18,555 nucleotides of DNA. Source: Candidatus Iainarchaeum sp. (GTDB lineage Archaea; B1Sed10-29). Both the position numbers and the translations under genes were made by a program. Positions within the stretch are counted from its first letter, which is position 1. The number at the start of each line of letters is the position of its first letter. The stretch covers positions 1-18,555 of the forward strand of contig PWFL01000009.1 in NCBI GenBank assembly GCA_003553825.1, given 5' to 3'. Positions 15,163 to 18,555 of the stretch are shown here, in pieces. The notes beneath the pieces are model-generated. The model searched no databases. It was not told the origin of the DNA and saw only the letters and a list, made by a program, of their open reading frames with translations.

Positions 15163-15346
15163 CTTTACACCTTTTGGTTTTTCTTTTATTTTTCTCAGTT
15201 TGTTATATAATCTATTATATAAAGTGTTTCTAGTTTTATATAGGGTAGTTTCTTTAGTAATAGGGATTAAGTTAATAAGGGCGGACCGAGTTATTAATGT
15301 TGAGGGTATTAATAGTTGTATTACATTATGATGGACAGGTGTTCTA
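15163..15346. promoter_or_regulatory. Divergent promoter region of the HerA-like and second coiled-coil genes
   Basis: The 184-bp gap has a good TATA box for the minus gene, CTTTATATAA at 15215-15224, leaving a leader near 30 nt. For the plus gene a TATA-like TTTTATATAG lies at 15234-15243. A 7-bp inverted repeat, TTAATAA (15272-15278) and TTATTAA (15291-15297), lies about halfway to the plus-strand ATG and could be an operator. The two promoters are about 20 bp apart and could be regulated together. Confidence 0.45.
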
Positions 15347-15883
15347 ATGGCTGAAAAAGATACTGGGAATGTCAAGGAGATTGTTAAATCGATGAGGGAG
15401 ACGGGTGCTTCCGATGAAGAGATAGAGAAGAACCTGGAGCAGATGGGTTTGGAGCCCGAGGAAATAGAATCGATTCTACAAGAGACTGAATCGGAAGAGA
15501 AACCAGATCAAGGGGGGAGTGGAGAAGAAGATGATGAGGTTGAGGAGAAGATGAAAAGCATTTCTAAGAATCTTGAAAATGTTAATGGAGATATAGATGA
15601 TATTGAAACCGGTGAAGATCTTGAGGAGAAAATGAGTGAGGTTCAAGGTACTGCTGAAGAACAGAAGACTAAACTCACAAGTATGGAGAAACAGATTGAT
15701 AAGATTTCTAAATTTGTAGAAAATTTTAAGGAAGATAATGAGGTCAGCAATAAGGAGATATACGAAGAGGTTCGTGAGGCTAAGAATAAGATCTCTGCTT
15801 TGACCGATATTGAACAGAAGGCTCTGGATACTAATAAGAAGATATTGATGGAGCTTAAAAGTAAAAAGAATAAGAAAGATTAA
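15347..15883 (+). CDS. Acidic coiled-coil protein of unknown function
   Basis: A soluble 178-residue protein with no recognised family. Residues 9-45 form a three-helix pattern, VKSMRETGASDEEIEKNLEQ then GLEPEEIESIL, much like a small UBA/CUE-type or SAM-like helical bundle. A flexible acidic Gly/Ser/Glu linker follows (46-66), then long amphipathic helices (67-175) with coiled-coil character and a Lys-rich end. An AGGTG site stands 7 nt before ATG. Like the gene at 13192 it is strongly purine-rich in its coding strand, with GAT/GAG/AAG codons. It is divergent from the HerA-like gene and 13 bp from a convergent small gene. A structural or adaptor partner of its neighbours is likely but unproven. 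Confidence 0.78.
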   Translation: MAEKDTGNVKEIVKSMRETGASDEEIEKNLEQMGLEPEEIESILQETESEEKPDQGGSGEEDDEVEEKMKSISKNLENVNGDIDDIETGEDLEEKMSEVQGTAEEQKTKLTSMEKQIDKISKFVENFKEDNEVSNKEIYEEVREAKNKISALTDIEQKALDTNKKILMELKSKKNKKD

Positions 15884-15895
15884 TTTAGAGGTTTT

Positions 15896-16120
15896 TTAGT
15901 CTTCTTCTTTTTTCAGTGTTATTGGCAGTCCTTTGAATATTCTGTCTATTATCTCTTTTTCCGTTGATAGTTTTCCCGTATCTATGTCTTTGTACATCTG
16001 TAGTTCTTCCGGCATCTTTCCTTGTATTGGAAGCTCCGCTAGGGGATTTGGAAGTATTGGATGTTCCTTCATCTTTTTTTCTTCGGGTGGTTCGCTCTGT
16101 ATCAGGATGTGTTTGGTCAT
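15896..16120 (-). CDS. Small Pro/Glu-rich protein, unknown
   Basis: This 74-residue soluble protein has no membrane segment and no motif I recognise. The first half is proline-rich (QSEPPEEKK, HPILPNPLAELP); the second half is helical and charged (STEKEIIDRIFKGLPITLKKEED). It is the last gene of the minus-strand operon that starts at the ribbon-helix-helix regulator, 20 bp after the third hairpin-membrane protein. AGTGAT lies 4 nt before ATG, which supports translation. It ends 13 bp from the convergent coiled-coil gene. A cytoplasmic accessory of the membrane proteins is a reasonable but unsupported guess. Confidence 0.65.
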   Translation of the reverse strand: MTKHILIQSEPPEEKKMKEHPILPNPLAELPIQGKMPEELQMYKDIDTGKLSTEKEIIDRIFKGLPITLKKEED

Positions 16121-16140
16121 TCTATCACTTCGGGTGTTTT

Positions 16141-16488
16141 TTAGTCCTTTAATTTTTTCCCTATGTATTTGGTTACTGGTTCCGATGCTCCTTTCACTGC
16201 TTTCATGTACCCTGGTTTTGATGGGCTCTTGTCCGGTGATACTGTCATTATTATGTCGCTTGGTATCTGATAGTCGGGTTTTCTGGTTGTCTCTATCTCT
16301 ATTGGATCCATTGTGTTTGGGCTTGGTTCTTTTTCGGAGCTCTTAGAGCTTTTTATTGATTTCTTTATTCCTGTCATTAATGCTGTGAGTACTGCTATTC
16401 CCGTGATTGCCTTTGCTAGGAATAGGTATCCTCCGAGGTACAGGAATCCTCCTATTGCTATTATCACTAAGATATTTTCTTTTTTCAT
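16141..16488 (-). CDS. Small hairpin-membrane protein C (paralogue family)
   Basis: The 115-residue protein has two hydrophobic segments at about 6-21 and 25-42 joined by GGFLYLGGY, then a Lys/Ser-rich linker, a Pro-rich predicted strand segment (DYQIPSDIIMTVSPDKSP, about 75-92), and an amphipathic C-terminal helix (EPVTKYIGKKLKD). It resembles the two genes upstream in layout, in the YLG of the first membrane segment and in the C-terminal KxIxKKxKD ending. AGGTGA stands 7 nt before ATG. I recognise no published family. The two segments suggest a membrane hairpin with the rest on one side of the membrane; which side is unknown. Confidence 0.75.
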   Translation of the reverse strand: MKKENILVIIAIGGFLYLGGYLFLAKAITGIAVLTALMTGIKKSIKSSKSSEKEPSPNTMDPIEIETTRKPDYQIPSDIIMTVSPDKSPSKPGYMKAVKGASEPVTKYIGKKLKD

Positions 16489-16498
16489 TTTGTTTCAC

Positions 16499-16855
16499 CT
16501 AATCTATTAATTTCTTTATTCCTTTCACGGTTGCTTTTGTTATGGCTTCTGTTGATTTTGCCATGTCCTGTGCTGTTAGTTTTTCTTCTTTTCCATCTGG
16601 ATAGATCTTTATGCTTCCGTCTTCCGGGTAGAGGTTGGGTGGTTCTCCAGCGTCTTCGTAGACTACTGGGTGTAGTACTGTTTCTTCAGCAGTGTTTTGA
16701 CTTGGTTTTTTTTCCTTGCTCTTTGTTTTTTTGCTCTTTCCCGCGTATCCTATTATCACGAGTGCTATTGCTATCATTGTAGCTATTTTTACTAGCCCTA
16801 GGTACATTCCCGCTATTATGGCTATTAGTGCTGTTCCGAATACTTCAGTCTTCAT
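16499..16855 (-). CDS. Small hairpin-membrane protein B (paralogue family)
   Basis: The protein has 118 residues if ATG 16855 is the start. GTG 16864 is in frame but lies inside the gene upstream, and GGTG is 6 nt before ATG 16855. Two hydrophobic segments (about 5-22 and 26-40) hold the shared turn GMYLGLVKIA, followed by a Lys/Ser-rich linker (GKSKKTKSKEKKPS), a predicted strand segment (NLYPEDGSIKIYPDGKEEK) and a helical end (ITKATVKGIKKLID). It overlaps the 3' end of the preceding gene by 11 bp, so the genes are coupled. It is clearly similar to A and C. The function is unknown. Confidence 0.75.
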   Translation of the reverse strand: MKTEVFGTALIAIIAGMYLGLVKIATMIAIALVIIGYAGKSKKTKSKEKKPSQNTAEETVLHPVVYEDAGEPPNLYPEDGSIKIYPDGKEEKLTAQDMAKSTEAITKATVKGIKKLID

Positions 16856-17189
16856 CTTTAACACCCTTTGCTATGTTTCCTATTATTTTTCCCATTCCTT
16901 CTAAGGAGTCTCCTAGGTCGTCTTTTACTCCTGTTTTTACCGGATCCATATTTATTTTCATGCTGTCCGGGTATATTGATTCAACGTCTTCGTCCCATTT
17001 TCTCTTTACTTTTATCGGCTGTACCTTGACGTTTGAATTGCCGGAGCTGGTTGTTTCTGGTTTTTTCTGTCCTTTTCCCGCGTATACGGTTAGTACTGTT
17101 GCTAGTCCTGTTATTATGGCTATTTCCATCAGGCCCAGGTATGCTAGGCCCAGTGCTATGAACACGAGTGCCGTTGTTGTTTTATCCAT
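16845..17189 (-). CDS. Small hairpin-membrane protein A (paralogue family)
   Basis: A 114-residue protein with two hydrophobic segments (about 6-22 and 25-37) containing the shared LGLAYLGLMEIA turn, a positively charged linker (GKGQKKPETT), a predicted strand segment (ESIYPDSMKINMDPVKTG, about 70-87) and an amphipathic tail (MGKIIGNIAKGVKDED). It is the first of three related genes and starts directly after the ribbon-helix-helix gene with an AGGG site close to ATG. Conserved positions among A, B and C are YLG in segment 1, GK after segment 2, and (Y/P)xx(S/D)xxIxxxP in the strand segment. The family is not one I recognise. Confidence 0.75.
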   Translation of the reverse strand: MDKTTTALVFIALGLAYLGLMEIAIITGLATVLTVYAGKGQKKPETTSSGNSNVKVQPIKVKRKWDEDVESIYPDSMKINMDPVKTGVKDDLGDSLEGMGKIIGNIAKGVKDED

Positions 17190-17190
17190 T

Positions 17191-17352
17191 TTAACCCTCT
17201 TTTTTACGAGTTTTTTCAGGGTTTTGTCTTTGTGTGAGCTTTCTCACTGCGTCCCTTATTGCTTCGGATCTGTTCGGGTACATTCCTTTGGCTACTTCTT
17301 TGTCCAGTTTTTCTCTTAGTTTTTGGGTTAGTCTTACTTGTATTGGTTTCAT
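17191..17352 (-). CDS. Ribbon-helix-helix (CopG-type) regulator
   Basis: A 53-residue DNA-binding protein below usual ORF length limits. It has the RHH layout: a basic beta-strand KPIQVRLTQKL, then helix A REKLDKEVAKGMY and helix B NRSEAIRDAVRKL with the typical N-R-S-E-A-I signature, then a Lys/Arg tail. RHH proteins dimerise through the strand and bind short palindromes, often their own promoter. ATG 17352 is used because GTGAT lies 4 nt upstream; ATG 17358 is also in frame. The stop is directly followed by gene A, so it leads the operon of hairpin-membrane proteins. It could be an autoregulator or the antitoxin half of a pair, but no toxin is apparent. Confidence 0.82.
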   Translation of the reverse strand: MKPIQVRLTQKLREKLDKEVAKGMYPNRSEAIRDAVRKLTQRQNPEKTRKKEG

Positions 17353-17368
17353 CTTCATCACTTTATTT

Positions 17369-17428
17369 GTAACTACTTTCCTGTGGTTACACTACTAGTG
17401 TGTGTTGTATGCACTACCCTTTATAAAA
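17369..17428 (-). promoter_or_regulatory. Promoter and candidate RHH operator
   Basis: A TATA box on the minus strand, TTTTATAAA at 17420-17428, lies about 20 bases from a perfect 5-bp inverted repeat, CACTA-C-TAGTG (17390-17400), at the expected transcription start. A third CACTA lies at 17412-17416, between operator and TATA box. A second inverted repeat, GTAAC (17369-17373) with GTTAC (17386-17390), lies nearer the gene. Spaced short palindromes over the start site fit autoregulation by the RHH protein encoded downstream (inference). The remaining gap up to 17481 contains no gene that I can see. Confidence 0.5.
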
Positions 17429-17481
17429 GTAACGTTTTTGCAATGGTTTTTCAGAGAGTGTGAAATTTTTAAAAGATTTTT

Positions 17482-17772
17482 TCAGTACTCGTCAAGCATG
17501 TCGAGCATGTCCCCGGAGAACTCTTCTCCTTTTCTTTCTCTGTAGTCCTTTATAAGGACTATTGCTGCTACTAGGAAGAGTATTATGTACCAGTATTCCT
17601 GTATTTCAAGTATTTCTAGTGTTGCTACTCCTGCTGCTGATACTAGGAACACTAGCATGCTTTTTGTTATTATTGCTAGTATTATTAGTCCTCCTATTGC
17701 TAGCCATAGTATTCCTTGTACGTATGCTATGAATATTATCAAGAGCATTACTAGTTCTGGGAATTCATCCAT
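17482..17772 (-). CDS. Small multi-pass membrane protein, unknown
   Basis: The 96-residue protein has three hydrophobic segments (about 7-20, 23-50 as one or two, and 60-77) and an acidic C-terminal tail (KGEEFSGDMLDMLDEY). GGTAGA lies 4-6 nt before ATG. It follows the 84-residue membrane protein by 12 bp on the minus strand and is the last gene of that cluster. The next promoter, for the RHH operon, begins beyond its stop. I recognise no family. The size and three-pass character recall small inner-membrane subunits of secretion or conjugation systems such as VirB3, but there is no motif to confirm this. Confidence 0.72.
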   Translation of the reverse strand: MDEFPELVMLLIIFIAYVQGILWLAIGGLIILAIITKSMLVFLVSAAGVATLEILEIQEYWYIILFLVAAIVLIKDYRERKGEEFSGDMLDMLDEY

Positions 17773-17784
17773 TTTATCTACCTT

Positions 17785-18039
17785 TTAGTCATCGTCGTCC
17801 GCCATGGCTTCTCCTATTCCTTGGAATATTGGGTATCCGAAGAACAGTATGACTCCTATTATTAGTAGTTCGTAGTGCTGGAAGAAGGTTAGGTAGGCTA
17901 TTACTGATCCTATTATTATTCCTAGCAGTTTGTTGTCGAGTACGTCGGAGCTCCATTTTACTAGGAATAGGAATGCTATGATTGTTAGTGCGAGTCTTAG
18001 GTCGCTCCACATGTCCGCTGCGATTATTGTTCCTATCAT
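17785..18039 (-). CDS. Small multi-pass membrane protein, unknown
   Basis: The 84-residue protein has three hydrophobic segments at about 13-28, 37-52 and 56-73, and ends ADDDD. ATG 18039 is chosen because AGGTGA lies 6 nt upstream; an in-frame GTG at 18048 overlaps that site. The charged element KWSSDVLDNK sits between the first two segments. It is 50 bp after the next gene upstream and 12 bp before the 96-residue protein. No family is recognised. Size and segment number are in the range of VirB2/TrbC-like or other pilin-type subunits, but no signal cleavage site is seen. Confidence 0.7.
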   Translation of the reverse strand: MIGTIIAADMWSDLRLALTIIAFLFLVKWSSDVLDNKLLGIIIGSVIAYLTFFQHYELLIIGVILFFGYPIFQGIGEAMADDDD

Positions 18040-18089
18040 CTGTTTCACCTTTATCTATTTATTGTTTCTTTTTTATTTATTTTGTGGTT

Positions 18090-18395
18090 TTATGGTCCTC
18101 CTATTCCGAATATTATGATTGAGGATATGAATCCGAATCCCAGGCTTCCCGCTACCCAGTAGAACATGAATCCTGGTCCCAGTACTAGGAATAGTTGGTG
18201 GAATATGTACATGCATATTCCGAAGAATATTACTCTTAAAGGTGTGTTTCTTATTCTTCGGCTGATTGCTGCGTATATTATTATTGCTACTACTATGTAG
18301 AATACTATTCTGATTCTTGGGAATAGTTTTGCCAGTATTGGTGGTACTGCGAGGAACAGTGCGAAGGCCAGTATTTGAAGTGCTTTTGTTTTCAT
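18090..18395 (-). CDS. Small multi-pass membrane protein, unknown
   Basis: A 101-residue, almost wholly hydrophobic protein with three or four segments (about 5-22, 29-45, 52-70, 74-99) and a basic loop ISRRIRNTPLR between the second and third. It ends IIIFGIGGP. A CGGAG site precedes ATG by about 7 nt. It is 24 bp after the partial gene at the right edge and 50 bp before the 84-residue gene, so these four probably form one operon with a promoter outside the window. No recognised family. Confidence 0.72.
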   Translation of the reverse strand: MKTKALQILAFALFLAVPPILAKLFPRIRIVFYIVVAIIIYAAISRRIRNTPLRVIFFGICMYIFHQLFLVLGPGFMFYWVAGSLGFGFISSIIIFGIGGP

Positions 18396-18419
18396 TTTCT
18401 TTCTCCGTTTTTTTATTTT

Positions 18420-18555
18420 TTAACCCATTCTTTTTCTTTTTTTTACTTTTGATTTTTTCTTTTTTGTTTCTTCTGGTCCCGCTCCTCCACCTAATGCTAG
18501 GTCGAATATTAATTGTAGTGGTCCATGTGGTATGAATATTATTATCACGAGAACT
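18420..18555 (-). CDS. Membrane protein, C-terminal part only
   Basis: The last 44 residues or so of a protein whose start lies beyond the right edge. A hydrophobic stretch (VLVIIIFIPHG, LQLIFDLALGGG) leads into a highly basic tail (KKKKSKVKKRKRMG) that should lie in the cytoplasm. It lies upstream of three small membrane proteins in the same direction and probably belongs with them. Too little remains to name it. Confidence 0.6.
   Translation of the reverse strand, partial: VLVIIIFIPHGPLQLIFDLALGGGAGPEETKKKKSKVKKRKRMG

Noticed and set aside
15163..15375. N-terminal extension of the HerA-like protein
   Set aside because: It overlaps the divergent gene start and both TATA boxes. ATG 15162 has a good ribosome site, and the extension is low-complexity.
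17191..17352. Antitoxin of a toxin-antitoxin pair
   Set aside because: RHH proteins are often antitoxins, but the following genes are membrane proteins without toxin motifs, so a simple operon regulator is the more economical reading.
1..18555. CRISPR array, rRNA, transposase or integrase
   Set aside because: No regularly spaced repeats, no rRNA-like sequence and no transposase motif were seen; the only mobile element is the intein.

Overview
The window is archaeal. It encodes an archaeal family-B DNA polymerase with an intein in motif A, archaeal-type phenylalanyl-tRNA synthetase subunits, a type II methionine aminopeptidase, and a tRNA-Arg whose intron sits in a bulge-helix-bulge fold. Promoters look like TATA boxes, and most Shine-Dalgarno sites are GGTGA or GAGG. 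Many very small membrane proteins, Lys/Glu-rich proteins and compact gene spacing suggest a DPANN-type archaeon, perhaps related to Nanohaloarchaeota. That placement is an inference with low confidence.

Layout. 1-194 (-): start of a predicted lipoprotein. 334-5914 (+): an ArsR regulator with a palindromic operator, then cysteine desulfurase and an IscU scaffold (an Fe-S assembly operon), then a dCTP deaminase/dUTPase-family protein, PheS and PheT. 5935-9038 (-): tRNA-Thr, thymidylate kinase, tRNA-Leu, intron-containing tRNA-Arg, a membrane protein of unknown function and methionine aminopeptidase. 9049-13028 (-): DNA polymerase B, split into two reading frames inside its intein by an apparent 1-nt frameshift at an A7 run.

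13192-18555: an accessory-looking region of mostly unrecognised genes. It has two acidic coiled-coil proteins (+), a HerA-like protein that appears to have lost its ATPase motifs (-), a ribbon-helix-helix regulator leading an operon of three mutually similar hairpin-membrane proteins plus a small soluble protein (-), and a second cluster of tiny multi-pass membrane proteins that runs off the right edge (-).

How it fits together. The left half is housekeeping: Fe-S biogenesis under an ArsR-type switch, nucleotide metabolism, tRNA charging and tRNAs. The polymerase is essential, so the frame break is either an assembly artefact, a recent mutation or a recoding site. The right-hand region is the best candidate for something undescribed: a membrane-associated apparatus built from paralogous small membrane proteins, with a catalytically dead HerA-like protein and coiled-coil partners. 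Its function cannot be read from sequence alone.
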